Below, piece by piece: positions 44,935 through 54,154 of a DNA stretch of 64,000 bases. The stretch lies in NCBI RefSeq assembly GCF_021440085.1, contig NZ_JAKCPW010000004.1, positions 434,001 through 498,000 of the forward strand. Reading direction: 5' to 3'. The DNA comes from Dyadobacter sp. CY261. GTDB lineage: Bacteria > Bacteroidota > Bacteroidia > Cytophagales > Spirosomataceae. The notes beneath the pieces were generated by a model, which saw only the letters and a list, made by a program, of their open reading frames with translations, ran no database searches and was not told the DNA's origin. The stretch's first letter is position 1, and each line of letters starts with the position of its first letter. Both the position numbers and the translations under genes were made by a program.

Positions 44935-44960
44935 CTAATTTGTAAAACATTGCAAATTAG
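44935..44960. promoter_or_regulatory. Inverted repeat upstream of the barstar gene
   Basis: A perfect 8-base inverted repeat, CTAATTTG (44935-44942) and CAAATTAG (44953-44960), with 10 bases between, starts 8 bases before the ATG. Centre-to-centre spacing of 18 could fit a dimeric operator or a weak stem in the leader. Confidence 0.45.
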
Positions 44961-44999
44961 GGAAAAATGAACATGTAAGTCTACCCCTTCGGTCGTGTT

Positions 45000-45920
45000 T
45001 TATTTCAAATACCGCTTTCTTAACAAATGCATCATATGCACGTTGATGCCCCATTGGTCTGAAAGAGGCTGGTGCGTAAATGGCACAGTAGGCTGGTAGT
45101 TAGGAGGCCCGAACTCCGTCAGTACCGTCAATGTTTCACCGCTTTTGACCTTATATTCCACCACCTTGTCCCACCACGCCAAATGCGCCTTCACGGCCGC
45201 TTCCCACTCCGGCGCACGCGGATCGTTCACCTGCGGGCCCTCTTCGTGCCCTACCCGGGAATGGATATGTCCCACCCGTGACAATGCCAGCTGAACGGTT
45301 TCCTCCTGATCCTGCAACAGGCTCTCATGCACATTACACCAATGTGAAATGTCGAGGGTAAGGCGCAGTGCAGGATTTTTCTCAATAAAATTCCGCGAGA
45401 TATGAGCCGCAAAAAGCATGCGCCCGCGATGGGTTTCATGATAAATTGGAATGCCGCTTTTGGAACTTGCTTCGGTTGTATGGTCTATAAATGCCTTGTT
45501 TTGTTCGTATGTAAAATAGTCGCGGCCGCTGTGGCAATTGATATAGAGCGGTTTGACAGGCCAGTCCGTCGTGGCAGCATTAATCTGCGATTTAAATGCA
45601 TTCAAATGCGCCGGGTAATCCTTTTCACCCGATCCGCAAAGAAAACCGATTTCGAGGTGATGTTTTTTTAATGCATCAAAAAGCTCCTTTTGCTTTTCTT
45701 TCGAACCCTGCCACCACATTTCGATACCGTCGTAACCTTCCTTTTTGACGGCTTCACAAAACTGATCGGTCGTTCCCTTGAACCCCCAATTTGTCCCGAG
45801 TACTTTCAATGAAAGCTTGTTTTCGAACTGCGCCGATGCCTTATTCGATTCCGCAATGGATTCAAATGTGGTCAACGTTCCCGCCGCAGTGGCGGTGTTA
45901 ATGAAGTCCCGGCGGGTCAT
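45000..45920 (-). CDS. Sugar phosphate isomerase/epimerase-like TIM barrel, exported
   Basis: A 306-residue xylose-isomerase-like TIM-barrel protein. It starts MTRRDFINTATAAGTL, where TRRDFIN is a twin-arginine motif, so it is exported folded. Metal/substrate motifs HETHRGRM, LDISHWCNVHESLL and HIHSRVGHEEGPQV are in order. Such proteins usually act on sugars or uronates in hydrolase clusters; here it is the last gene of the heme/DUF1501 group. Its natural substrate is unknown. Confidence 0.8.
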   Translation of the reverse strand: MTRRDFINTATAAGTLTTFESIAESNKASAQFENKLSLKVLGTNWGFKGTTDQFCEAVKKEGYDGIEMWWQGSKEKQKELFDALKKHHLEIGFLCGSGEKDYPAHLNAFKSQINAATTDWPVKPLYINCHSGRDYFTYEQNKAFIDHTTEASSKSGIPIYHETHRGRMLFAAHISRNFIEKNPALRLTLDISHWCNVHESLLQDQEETVQLALSRVGHIHSRVGHEEGPQVNDPRAPEWEAAVKAHLAWWDKVVEYKVKSGETLTVLTEFGPPNYQPTVPFTHQPLSDQWGINVHMMHLLRKRYLK

Positions 45921-45953
45921 TTTAATTTTGAATGAGTGAATGGTCAGGTATAG

Positions 45954-47459
45954 TTACTTCTTAGATGCCACCGGCTTTGTTACCGTGCTATCGCCTGCTT
46001 TCAGGAACTGTGCTACTTCGGCCGCGCTGAAACCGCTTACAATCTGTAAGCCAGGATTTTGTCTGCCGGTTTGTGCTACGGCGCTATCCGTTACTGCGGA
46101 TTGCCAGATATAGACTGAGCGCAGACTTTTCACGGTCGCTATGCTTTTAAAACCTGCATCGCCTACTTTGGTATCGATCAGGTTCAGGTATTCTAAATGT
46201 GGTAATGCTTTGATTTCTGCAATGCCTATGTCACTAACACCCGTGTGTTCCAAATGTAGTTTGGTGAGGTTTTTAAGCTTCGAGATTTCTTTCAGTGCAT
46301 TGTCGGTGATCTGCGTTCCGCCCAGCTTCAGCCAGGTTACCTGCTCGGCAACCGGCAACAGCAATGCGATATCCTTGTCGCTGAACTGCGGTGCATTCAC
46401 CGCGCTTACTTCCAGCAGATTCTGGTCTTGGGACAATGTATTGACGATCAGCCCGGCCTTGCGCAAGGCCTGAATATCCCCCTCTTTCGCTGGTGACACT
46501 TTCAACGTCGCAATGGCCGATTCCTGTTTTTTCGCATTACCTGAGCCTCCTGTCGCCGAACCACCTCCAAGCGACGCCAATGCAGGTTTTACCTGGTCGG
46601 GCACGGTCAATTCAGATACTTTTTTATCAGCGGGCGCTCCTTGATCGATCCACCACGATAACAATGCGATCTGCTCGGTGCTCAATTGCGGTTTGCCTTT
46701 GGGCGGCATATGATTATCATCGCTTTCGTCGAGCAGGCAGCGTTTGATCATATCACTTTCAGCGCCTTTGCCAGACACAAGTGCTGGACCATTTTCACCG
46801 CCTTTCATTAGTAATGCAAGCTCGTCCATGCGCAAATCGCCTTTTTTCTTACTGGCGTTATGGCATTGTGTACAACGCGCTTCGAGGATCGGCTGAACAA
46901 TATCCTTGTAAACAACCGCCTGCTGCACATCGGTAATGGGCTTGATTTCCTTCACTTTTTCCTCGATCGGATCCATTCCCGCGAGTGTGCGGAAAGGTTC
47001 AGGGGTATATTGGGTGAGATAACCGTCCCCGTGCGTGAGCGAGCCTCCATCGTGGCCGGCGGTCATAGTCAGCACGACCGCTACTGCAAATGCGGGCAGG
47101 TAAACCGCCTTACCAAAAGCTATTTTATTTCTTAACCGGTCCGATTTTACAAGCCAGGCGACCCACGCGAACACTGCCACACCGATGCCTTTCCACATAT
47201 GCGCATCAAGCAAATCTTCGTCGTAACCGCCACCCGATGACAGCAGGTAGCCCGCAATACAGGCAAAGGTGGCACTCACCGCCGACCAGAACAGCACAAA
47301 CACCACGGTCGATTCGCTTACCGCAATTTTGCCCGTCCGCCGACCGATCTCGATCAAAGCAGCAATCAACAGGAAACCAATCGGCAAATGCACCAGCACC
47401 GGATGAAACCGCCCGATAAAAAGTGCCCAGGGCGATGCCTGCAAAAGGGGAATGAGCAT
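45954..47459 (-). CDS. DUF2231-type membrane protein with cytochrome c and leucine-rich repeats
   Basis: A 501-residue composite protein. The N-terminal 160 residues carry four membrane helices of DUF2231 type (VLVHLPIGFLLIAALIEIGR). A planctomycete-type cytochrome domain (PSCyt1) follows with heme site CTQCH (196-200) and MPPKGKP supplying a likely Met ligand (251). A Ser/Gly-rich linker leads to C-terminal leucine-rich repeats (about 365-480; LTWLKLGGTQITDN, LKNLTKLHLEHTGVSD). It sits in the gene group with DUF1501 and DUF1549/1553 proteins and probably carries electrons from an extracytoplasmic oxidation. The gene is preceded by rhaM. Confidence 0.85.
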   Translation of the reverse strand: MLIPLLQASPWALFIGRFHPVLVHLPIGFLLIAALIEIGRRTGKIAVSESTVVFVLFWSAVSATFACIAGYLLSSGGGYDEDLLDAHMWKGIGVAVFAWVAWLVKSDRLRNKIAFGKAVYLPAFAVAVVLTMTAGHDGGSLTHGDGYLTQYTPEPFRTLAGMDPIEEKVKEIKPITDVQQAVVYKDIVQPILEARCTQCHNASKKKGDLRMDELALLMKGGENGPALVSGKGAESDMIKRCLLDESDDNHMPPKGKPQLSTEQIALLSWWIDQGAPADKKVSELTVPDQVKPALASLGGGSATGGSGNAKKQESAIATLKVSPAKEGDIQALRKAGLIVNTLSQDQNLLEVSAVNAPQFSDKDIALLLPVAEQVTWLKLGGTQITDNALKEISKLKNLTKLHLEHTGVSDIGIAEIKALPHLEYLNLIDTKVGDAGFKSIATVKSLRSVYIWQSAVTDSAVAQTGRQNPGLQIVSGFSAAEVAQFLKAGDSTVTKPVASKK

Positions 47460-47507
47460 ACCGGAAATTAATATTTAGGGGTTAGGATGTATTTAAAATT
47501 CAGTGCA

Positions 47508-47828
47508 CTACAATCTGAAAACCTCAGGGCATTCGACGGCCCTCGGAGAATTGTCCGGATTAACCTCCATAATATCGGCCATATGGTCCCACCATCTTTT
47601 CATGATCGGCAAGCCCGACAGGGTGGCGGTAGTGTCGTTACTTCCCAGTTTTTGAAATGCAAAAAGTGCAAGCGTTTCTTCGTCAAGGAAAATGTAGTAT
47701 TCCGTAATTCCGGCTTCCTTCAAAAGCTGGCTCAGTTCCGGCCATATTTCGTCGTGTCTCTTTTTATATTCTGCTTCAAATCCGGGTTTGAGCCGCATCC
47801 GGAATGCCTTTACTGTTTCCTGCGCCAT
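47508..47828 (-). CDS. rhaM: L-Rhamnose mutarotase RhaM
   Basis: A 106-residue protein with the family pattern RLKPGFEAEYKKRHDEIWPE, YYIFLDEETLALFAFQKL and the conserved PIMKRWWDHMADIME. It interconverts rhamnose anomers. No other rhamnose catabolic genes are in the window, so it may act on sugars freed by the neighbouring uptake/oxidation genes, or be a more general mutarotase. Confidence 0.9.
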   Translation of the reverse strand: MAQETVKAFRMRLKPGFEAEYKKRHDEIWPELSQLLKEAGITEYYIFLDEETLALFAFQKLGSNDTTATLSGLPIMKRWWDHMADIMEVNPDNSPRAVECPEVFRL

Positions 47829-47858
47829 GAGTTGGGTTAATAATGCTAAAACAAATTC

Positions 47859-49337
47859 TTACGCAATGACCTGTTTTACTACCTTCCCTTCGGTGTCGGT
47901 AAGTCGGAAATTGCGGCCCTGGAATGGGTAAGTAAATTTTTCATGATCAAAACCCATTAAATGCAGGATCGTAGCCTGTAAGTCATGAACATGAACACGG
48001 TCTTTCACGCCATAATATCCGAGTTCATCAGTTTCTCCGTGGCTATGCCCACGCTTTACACCACCACCGGCCATCCACATGGTATAGGCTTCTAGGTGAT
48101 GATCGCGGCCCATGTAGGGCATTACCACTCCGTTTCGGTTCTCTTGCATGGGCGTTCTACCGAATTCCGCACCAAATACCACGAGCGTTTCTTCCAGCAA
48201 CCCGCGCATTTTCAGGTCTTTGATCAATGCGGCAATGGGCCGGTCGGATATTTCGCATTTGGCCCGCAACCCGCCCTCGATATTATCGCTTGCAGTGGTG
48301 CCATGCCCGTCCCAGCCCCAGTCGAAAAGCTGCACAAAACGGACATCGTTTTCTATAAGCTTCCGCGCCAGCAGGCAGTTCATACCAAAGCTTCCTTCAC
48401 CCGCTTTTACCCCATACATATCGAGAATAAATTGCGGCTCCTTGGAAACGTCCATCACCTCCGGCACAGACATCTGCATCCGGAATGCCATTTCATACTG
48501 GCTGATGCGCGTCAATATTTCCGGGTCCTGTACCTCTTCGTAGGTTTGCTTGTTGATCTCGTTGATGGCGTCGATGGTCTTTTTCCGGATACTCCGGTTC
48601 ATTCCATTCGGGTCGGTCACGTATAGTACCGGATCGCCTCCTGTACGGCATTGCACGCCCTGGTATACCGATGGTAAAAAGCCGGCACCATATACGCTTT
48701 TACCCGCGTCGGGCTGGCGGCCACCGGAAGCAAGCACGATGAAGCCTGGTAAATTGCGGTTCTCGGAACCCAGTCCATACACCGCCCATGCACCCAGGCT
48801 CGGGCGACCAAGACGCGCGCTGCCTGTATGCAGAAGCAACTGCGCGGGGGCGTGGTTGAACTGATCCGTATGCATTGCTTTCAGAAACGTAATTTCGTCG
48901 GCCACCGTCTGCAAATGGGGCAGGTAGTCCGACAGCCATGCGCCGGACTGGCCATATTGCTTGAATTTCCCCTGCGGTCCCAACATTTTGGGCACGCCCT
49001 GGATGAATGCGAACTTTTTGCCTTCCAAAAACTCCGCAGGGCAGTCTTTGCCGTGGTATTTTTCGAGCTCAGGTTTGTAATCGAACAGTTCGAGCTGCGA
49101 CGGGGCACCGGCCATGTGGATATAAATTACCCTTTTGGCTTTCGGGGCAAACTGAGGTATTCCGGCCGCTGACAGCGGGTCAGCGACGGCGGAATCACCA
49201 GCTTTTGACGAGCCGCACGAGCCTAAGAATGAACCCAGACCCAATGCACCCAGCCCGAAGCCGGTCGATTGCAGGAAGTGCCGGCGAGTCTGGCGGTGCA
49301 GGTCCGCATGTTGTAGTTCTTTTAATAATTTCTCCAT
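47859..49337 (-). CDS. DUF1501 protein, Tat-exported
   Basis: A 492-residue protein with an N-terminal twin-arginine region (TRRHFLQSTGFGLGALGLGS) and a possible lipobox around SCGSSK. The fold is alkaline-phosphatase/sulfatase-like: AGAPSQLELFDYKPELEKYH, HTDQFNHAPAQLLLHTGSAR, VVFGAEFGRTPMQENRNG and GRDHHLEAYTMWMAGGGVKR blocks are typical of DUF1501. These proteins are always found beside DUF1549/DUF1553 cytochromes, as here. The chemistry is unknown; metal-dependent hydrolysis of a sulfate or phosphate ester is one guess. Confidence 0.9.
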   Translation of the reverse strand: MEKLLKELQHADLHRQTRRHFLQSTGFGLGALGLGSFLGSCGSSKAGDSAVADPLSAAGIPQFAPKAKRVIYIHMAGAPSQLELFDYKPELEKYHGKDCPAEFLEGKKFAFIQGVPKMLGPQGKFKQYGQSGAWLSDYLPHLQTVADEITFLKAMHTDQFNHAPAQLLLHTGSARLGRPSLGAWAVYGLGSENRNLPGFIVLASGGRQPDAGKSVYGAGFLPSVYQGVQCRTGGDPVLYVTDPNGMNRSIRKKTIDAINEINKQTYEEVQDPEILTRISQYEMAFRMQMSVPEVMDVSKEPQFILDMYGVKAGEGSFGMNCLLARKLIENDVRFVQLFDWGWDGHGTTASDNIEGGLRAKCEISDRPIAALIKDLKMRGLLEETLVVFGAEFGRTPMQENRNGVVMPYMGRDHHLEAYTMWMAGGGVKRGHSHGETDELGYYGVKDRVHVHDLQATILHLMGFDHEKFTYPFQGRNFRLTDTEGKVVKQVIA

Positions 49338-49514
49338 TTCAAAGCTCTTTTACCTTCTTCCGGCGGTTAAAATCGACGCCCAGGGGATTTTTCTTTGCTA
49401 ATTTCGCTGTGTAGCTGTTGCTGCCGAATTGGGGCTTGTATTAGTATCGTTATTTTTTATTTTAATCTAATACCGTCGGTTTTAACTGGCGGGGAAGCAA
49501 CCGGGTTGGGGTTA

Positions 49515-52274
49515 CTACTCCTTAGTCACGACGTTATCGAGATTCAGCAAGACGTTTGCTGATACGGTCAGCGCGGCCAGTTCAGGCGATTTTTTTTCCT
49601 TTCCATAAACGAGAATACTATCCACCTCCGAGGGTTTCTGCCGGTATTCTTGGAGCGCGTCCTTGTAAACCTTCATAAGCACATTCAGGCTTCTTTGTTC
49701 AATTGGCTTGAATGTAAGCATGCGGTAACCTTCTTTCAACTGCTGCTCGGGCGTCTTGCCTCGGGTTTTCATCTTAGAGGCCAGTTTTTCCGCCGCTTCC
49801 AGATATACAGGGTCGTTCAATGTCACCAGGGCCTGCAAAGGCGTATTCGTAATGATCCTTCTCGACTGGCAGAACTCTCGGCTCGGCGCATCGAAAGTCG
49901 TCATTGAAGGGTACGGCGCGGTTCGTTTCCAATAGGTGTAGACGCCCCGGCGATATTTGTCCTCGCCTTCGCTCACCACCCAGCTTTCGCCGCTATATGG
50001 CGATTGCCAGATCTTGTCCGGCTGTGGAGGCATTACACTCGGGCCATACATTTTATTGGAAATGAGACCACTGCATGCCAGTGCCTGGTCACGCACCTGC
50101 TCGGCGCTCAGGCGTACACGCGGGCCACGTGAGAGCCACACATTGTAAGGATCTTTCTCTTTCCGTGTATTGTCGGAGCGCGATGTTTGCCGGTAAGTGG
50201 CCGACATCACGATTGTTTTGAGGAGTTTCTTCAAACTCCATTTGTAGTCGTCCACAAACGATACCGCCAGCCAGTCCAGTAGTTCGGGATGGGATGGTTC
50301 GGCACCTTGTGAGCCGAAATCTTCGACGGTTTCCACAATCCCTCTTCCAAAAAGCTGCTCCCAGAAACGGTTTACGATCACCCGGCTGGTTAATGCATTA
50401 TCGCGGCTTACGATCCATTGGGCCAGGCCTAACCGGTCGCGAGAGGCATTTGCAGGGAGAGGGGCGAGCAGTTTGGGAACATCCGGTTTCACTTCCGGGC
50501 CTTTTACCATCCAGTTCCCGCGGACGAATACATTGGTTTTCCGTGCAAAATCGCCCTTACCTTCCCATAGCACCGGCATACTTTCTGTTGGCCGGGTTAA
50601 TGCGGTAGCATAATCGGAGACAATTTGCTCATATCCCGGCTGCCCGGCTCCGGGCAAGGCGCGTTGAAATGCCGCCCAGGTAATGCGTACCCATTCCTCC
50701 GGCGCTTTGGGACTGTTTAATGAAAGGTAAATGTCATGCTTTCCCCTCGTTTTGGTGATCGGAGCGATGATTACTGTGTCCCTCGTTGGCACTTTGACCG
50801 TCGAGAGAACAGGGCCATCAAGCTTATCCAAATGCAGGGTCAAAACGGCGTTCTCGGCTTTGGTACCAATGTTCATCAGCAAATTATCCGCACCGGTGAG
50901 GTTTACCTGCGGAATACGGGCATTGCCTTTGTCTTTTACACCATAATAGGAGATAACAAGCACAGTAGATTGATCGCCTTTGATAAAATTATGCGCATTG
51001 ATCTTCGGCTCTACCACCTTCATAAACTGTGTTTTGGATTCGAGATCTTTGGGATCGAATTTCCTGACCCAGTCTCTTACCCTTTCAAATCGCGCGGAAT
51101 CTTCGCCTTTGTAAAACCGCAGCTTTGGCCACTCATCCCAGACATCCTCATCCCGTGAATTGTTGAAGAATGCCGCGTATTTGTAGTATTCCTCATGTGG
51201 GATAGGGTCATAAGGGTGGCTGTGACACTGGATACAGCCGAAAGTGGTCCCCTGCCAAACTTCCCAGGTCGTATTCACGCGGTCGATCAAGGCAGCTGTA
51301 CGAAACTCTTCGTCGTCGGTTCCGCCTTCGTTATTAGTCATCGTATTCCGGTGAAAACCAGTTGCTATGACGTTTTCCTCTTTGGGAAAGCCGTCTTTTT
51401 TCTCCGGTAACAAATCACCTGCGAGTTGTTCAATGGTGAAGCGGTCGAAAGGCTTGTCTTCATTGAAAGATTTCACTACGTAATCACGATAGCGCCACAT
51501 CGTTCGGCCGCCATCGCTTTCATAACCCTTCGTATCGGCGTACCGGGCCAAATCCATCCACATCGATGTCCATCTTTCGCCATAAGCCGGAGATTTCAGC
51601 AGGCGATCTACGACCTTTTCATAAGCGTCGGGAGATTGGTCATTTTCAAAATCAAGTACTTCTTTTTCAGTAGGGGGTAAACCGGTAATATCCAGACTTA
51701 CACGCCGGAGCAGCGTCGCGCGGTCGGCTTCCGGCGAGGTTTTCAAGCCTTCTTCTTTCAATTTTTTGACTACAAAATAGTCGATTTCGTTTTTAGCCCA
51801 GGTCTTGTCTTCCGAATCAAATAACCCAAACAGATTCTTGAAACTATTCAGCGAAGGCACATCCGGTCTTTCGATTTTTTTATAAGACCAATGCGTCTCC
51901 CATTCTGCGCCTTCGTTGATCCACTGTTTGAGCATGCTGATCTCGCTTTTATTTAACGGCGTGCCATTTTTCGGCATTCTATCGTCGGGATCGTCGCTCA
52001 AAATTCTCCGGATCATTTCGCTGGCATCGGCGTCGCCGCGCACAACGGGAATTTTTCCGGACTTCCCCGGTTCCAGCATTTCGTGTTCAAACAAAAAACT
52101 GACATCTCCAGCCTTTTTTACGCCGCCATGGCAACCCATACAATGCTTGTTAAGGATCGGTTTGACGTCCGCATTGTAATCCACACGCTTGCCCCCGACC
52201 CAGCCAGCCGACCAGGAAATCGCAACAATGGCGACAGCAAGCGCGGCAAAGCCAATAAATGATCTGTTACCCAT
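49515..52274 (-). CDS. Cytochrome c with DUF1549 and DUF1553 (PSD1-type)
   Basis: A 919-residue protein with an N-terminal membrane anchor (residues 7-24), a PSCyt1 heme domain (CMGCH at 45-49; MPKNGTP with Met100 as possible sixth ligand), then DUF1549 (DRLLKSPAYGERWTSMWMDL) and DUF1553 (QLFGRGIVETVEDFGSQGAE). The combination is widespread in Planctomycetes and some Bacteroidota; it goes with DUF1501, encoded next. The role is unproven, but a heme-dependent oxidation or binding of complex carbohydrates outside the cytoplasm is the usual proposal. Confidence 0.9.
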   Translation of the reverse strand: MGNRSFIGFAALAVAIVAISWSAGWVGGKRVDYNADVKPILNKHCMGCHGGVKKAGDVSFLFEHEMLEPGKSGKIPVVRGDADASEMIRRILSDDPDDRMPKNGTPLNKSEISMLKQWINEGAEWETHWSYKKIERPDVPSLNSFKNLFGLFDSEDKTWAKNEIDYFVVKKLKEEGLKTSPEADRATLLRRVSLDITGLPPTEKEVLDFENDQSPDAYEKVVDRLLKSPAYGERWTSMWMDLARYADTKGYESDGGRTMWRYRDYVVKSFNEDKPFDRFTIEQLAGDLLPEKKDGFPKEENVIATGFHRNTMTNNEGGTDDEEFRTAALIDRVNTTWEVWQGTTFGCIQCHSHPYDPIPHEEYYKYAAFFNNSRDEDVWDEWPKLRFYKGEDSARFERVRDWVRKFDPKDLESKTQFMKVVEPKINAHNFIKGDQSTVLVISYYGVKDKGNARIPQVNLTGADNLLMNIGTKAENAVLTLHLDKLDGPVLSTVKVPTRDTVIIAPITKTRGKHDIYLSLNSPKAPEEWVRITWAAFQRALPGAGQPGYEQIVSDYATALTRPTESMPVLWEGKGDFARKTNVFVRGNWMVKGPEVKPDVPKLLAPLPANASRDRLGLAQWIVSRDNALTSRVIVNRFWEQLFGRGIVETVEDFGSQGAEPSHPELLDWLAVSFVDDYKWSLKKLLKTIVMSATYRQTSRSDNTRKEKDPYNVWLSRGPRVRLSAEQVRDQALACSGLISNKMYGPSVMPPQPDKIWQSPYSGESWVVSEGEDKYRRGVYTYWKRTAPYPSMTTFDAPSREFCQSRRIITNTPLQALVTLNDPVYLEAAEKLASKMKTRGKTPEQQLKEGYRMLTFKPIEQRSLNVLMKVYKDALQEYRQKPSEVDSILVYGKEKKSPELAALTVSANVLLNLDNVVTKE

Positions 52275-52433
52275 TGATATCGTTAAAAATTCCGCCTGCC
52301 AATATATGCCCTGCTTCCATTACCTGCATCGATATGTGTGCAAGATGTATATTTCAATTATCCTGCTGTTACTCTGGCTAAAAGAAACAGTCTCCCGAAA
52401 ATTACCCATCCTGCCGTGGCACCGAAAAGCAAA

Positions 52434-52471
52434 CAGGGATGCCAGGAACCATCTGTTCCCGAGCATCCCTG
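52434..52471 (-). terminator. Terminator after susD
   Basis: An extended stem: CAGGGATGC/GCATCCCTG (9 bp) enclosing GGAAC/GTTCC, followed on the minus strand by TTTGCTTTT. It lies about 53 bases after the susD stop and separates the SusCD transcript from the DUF1549/1553 gene. Confidence 0.8.
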
Positions 52472-52524
52472 TGCTATTTAATTAATGCTCAACTAATAAA
52501 ACGAGTTGGCACCTTGTATCCGTA

Positions 52525-54120
52525 TCAGTTCCAGGCGTTTGCTATATCCTTTGCGACATTTGGGTTATAGTTTTTCTCCACATCCGGAATCGGGAATAAC
52601 ACATTCTTATCCTCGAACGGCTGTTTGCCGTCGCCCGGTTCTGCCGCGCGTTGTGCATTGATGGTCTGCTTGGCGATTCCCCAACGGATCAAGTCAAAAT
52701 AACGGGTTTGTTCACCGCACAACTCGACCTGCCGCTCGCGCATGATAAGTTTAATGGCCTCCGCCTGCGCGCCAAGGGCCGTATAGGCCACCGCTCCCGA
52801 CCGCTTGCGCACCTGGTTAATCAGCTCCAATGGCTCTGTACCCGTCTTACCTTGCTGAACATACGCTTCCGCAAGCATCAACAGCACATCGGCGTAGCGG
52901 ATCACCTGCCCGTTGATGGGGCTTGCCGGACCGCCGTAGGAAGCTACTTCGTTATAGTATTGGTATTTTTTCCAAACATAATATCCCTGCGGATCATCGG
53001 CTTTAAACGGGAAGTCTATGGCGCCGCCTGTGCATTTCTGGCAATACTGAGTGTCGCCACCACTTTCCTTGTTACCATAGAATGTGAATTTAGCACGCGG
53101 ATCCACATAATTAGCGCCGGTTGTCGGGTGCGGGTACTGGAAGGATTTAACGGTTGTAGTAGGAATATACACATTGAACCAGTCCTTAAAACCATATTCC
53201 TGAGCCCGATCCGAATGTGAAGCTTTGCCGCCCCACGTCTCTTGTCCGCCGAAAACGTAGTATTGGTTTCCAATTCCCCAGTCTGTCCATTTTGCATTCA
53301 TAATCTGGAAAATATTTTCCGGACTGCTCTGATTGGTGGTACTGAATAGGTTTTCGTACGACGGGTCAAGCGAATAGGTGTAAGGCGCAGCCGTCAATTG
53401 TGCCAAAGTAGTCTGCGCCTGCGCCCATTTCTTTTGATATAAATACGTTTTACCTAGCAATGCAATGGCAGCACCTTTGGTTGCCCGGCCCAAACCCGTA
53501 GCCGCGTCGTAAGTGAGCGGCAGGTCGGCGGCGGCAAGCGTGAGGTCACTTTCAATCGTGCTCCAAATTGCTTCGGCAGACGAGCGTGACGGATAATTAT
53601 TGGCTACGGTGCTATCATATGCCGTAATAAGCGGTGCCTTACCCCACAGATTTACAATGTTGAAATAGGCATAGGACCGAAGAAAACGTGCTTCGGCGAT
53701 GTACTGCTTCGCTTTTTGCTGGTCCGCATCCGTAGTAGGGACCCAAACCGATGCGCGGTTGATGACCACGTTCGAGCGGAGGATCAAGCGGTAAAGGCTG
53801 TTCCAGAGCTGCCCGATCTGCGCCTGGCTGGTACCGAAAGAATAGTCGGCCAGCTGTGCCATATCGCCTTGCAGGTTGGTCGTTTTTTTAGCTTCGTAAC
53901 CCAGCAAGTCGAAAATGAAGTAGTACTCGCGTGACCATAGCCCATTGTGCAGTAATGTAGCGTACGTAGCCACCACGGCCTGGTTGAGGCCGTCGGCGGA
54001 GGTGAAATAGGTGTCGTAATCGTAGGCACTCTGGCTTTTCAGTTCCAGTTTGGATTCGTCACAGCCTGCGATCTGCACAGTGGCCGTCAACCCCAGGAGA
54101 TAATATATGATCTTTTTCAT
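52525..54120 (-). CDS. SusD/RagB-family outer-membrane nutrient-binding lipoprotein
   Basis: A 531-residue lipoprotein (MKKIIYYLLGLTATVQIAGC, Cys20) with the SusD architecture of TPR helices: YFTSADGLNQAVVATYATL near the start, AEARFLRSYAYFNIVNLWGK and the C-terminal VIRYADVLLMLAEAYVQQGK block and RQVELCGEQTRYFDLIRWGI. It caps the SusC channel and binds the incoming substrate at the cell surface. Its substrate cannot be read from the sequence. It starts 34 bases after SusC. Confidence 0.95.
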   Translation of the reverse strand: MKKIIYYLLGLTATVQIAGCDESKLELKSQSAYDYDTYFTSADGLNQAVVATYATLLHNGLWSREYYFIFDLLGYEAKKTTNLQGDMAQLADYSFGTSQAQIGQLWNSLYRLILRSNVVINRASVWVPTTDADQQKAKQYIAEARFLRSYAYFNIVNLWGKAPLITAYDSTVANNYPSRSSAEAIWSTIESDLTLAAADLPLTYDAATGLGRATKGAAIALLGKTYLYQKKWAQAQTTLAQLTAAPYTYSLDPSYENLFSTTNQSSPENIFQIMNAKWTDWGIGNQYYVFGGQETWGGKASHSDRAQEYGFKDWFNVYIPTTTVKSFQYPHPTTGANYVDPRAKFTFYGNKESGGDTQYCQKCTGGAIDFPFKADDPQGYYVWKKYQYYNEVASYGGPASPINGQVIRYADVLLMLAEAYVQQGKTGTEPLELINQVRKRSGAVAYTALGAQAEAIKLIMRERQVELCGEQTRYFDLIRWGIAKQTINAQRAAEPGDGKQPFEDKNVLFPIPDVEKNYNPNVAKDIANAWN

Positions 54121-54154
54121 GTTCGTATTTCAAATAAATTTTTATCCCAAATCC

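Noticed and set aside
49515-52274. A mobile element near the DUF1549/1553 gene
   Set aside because: No transposase, terminal inverted repeats or target duplication are visible.
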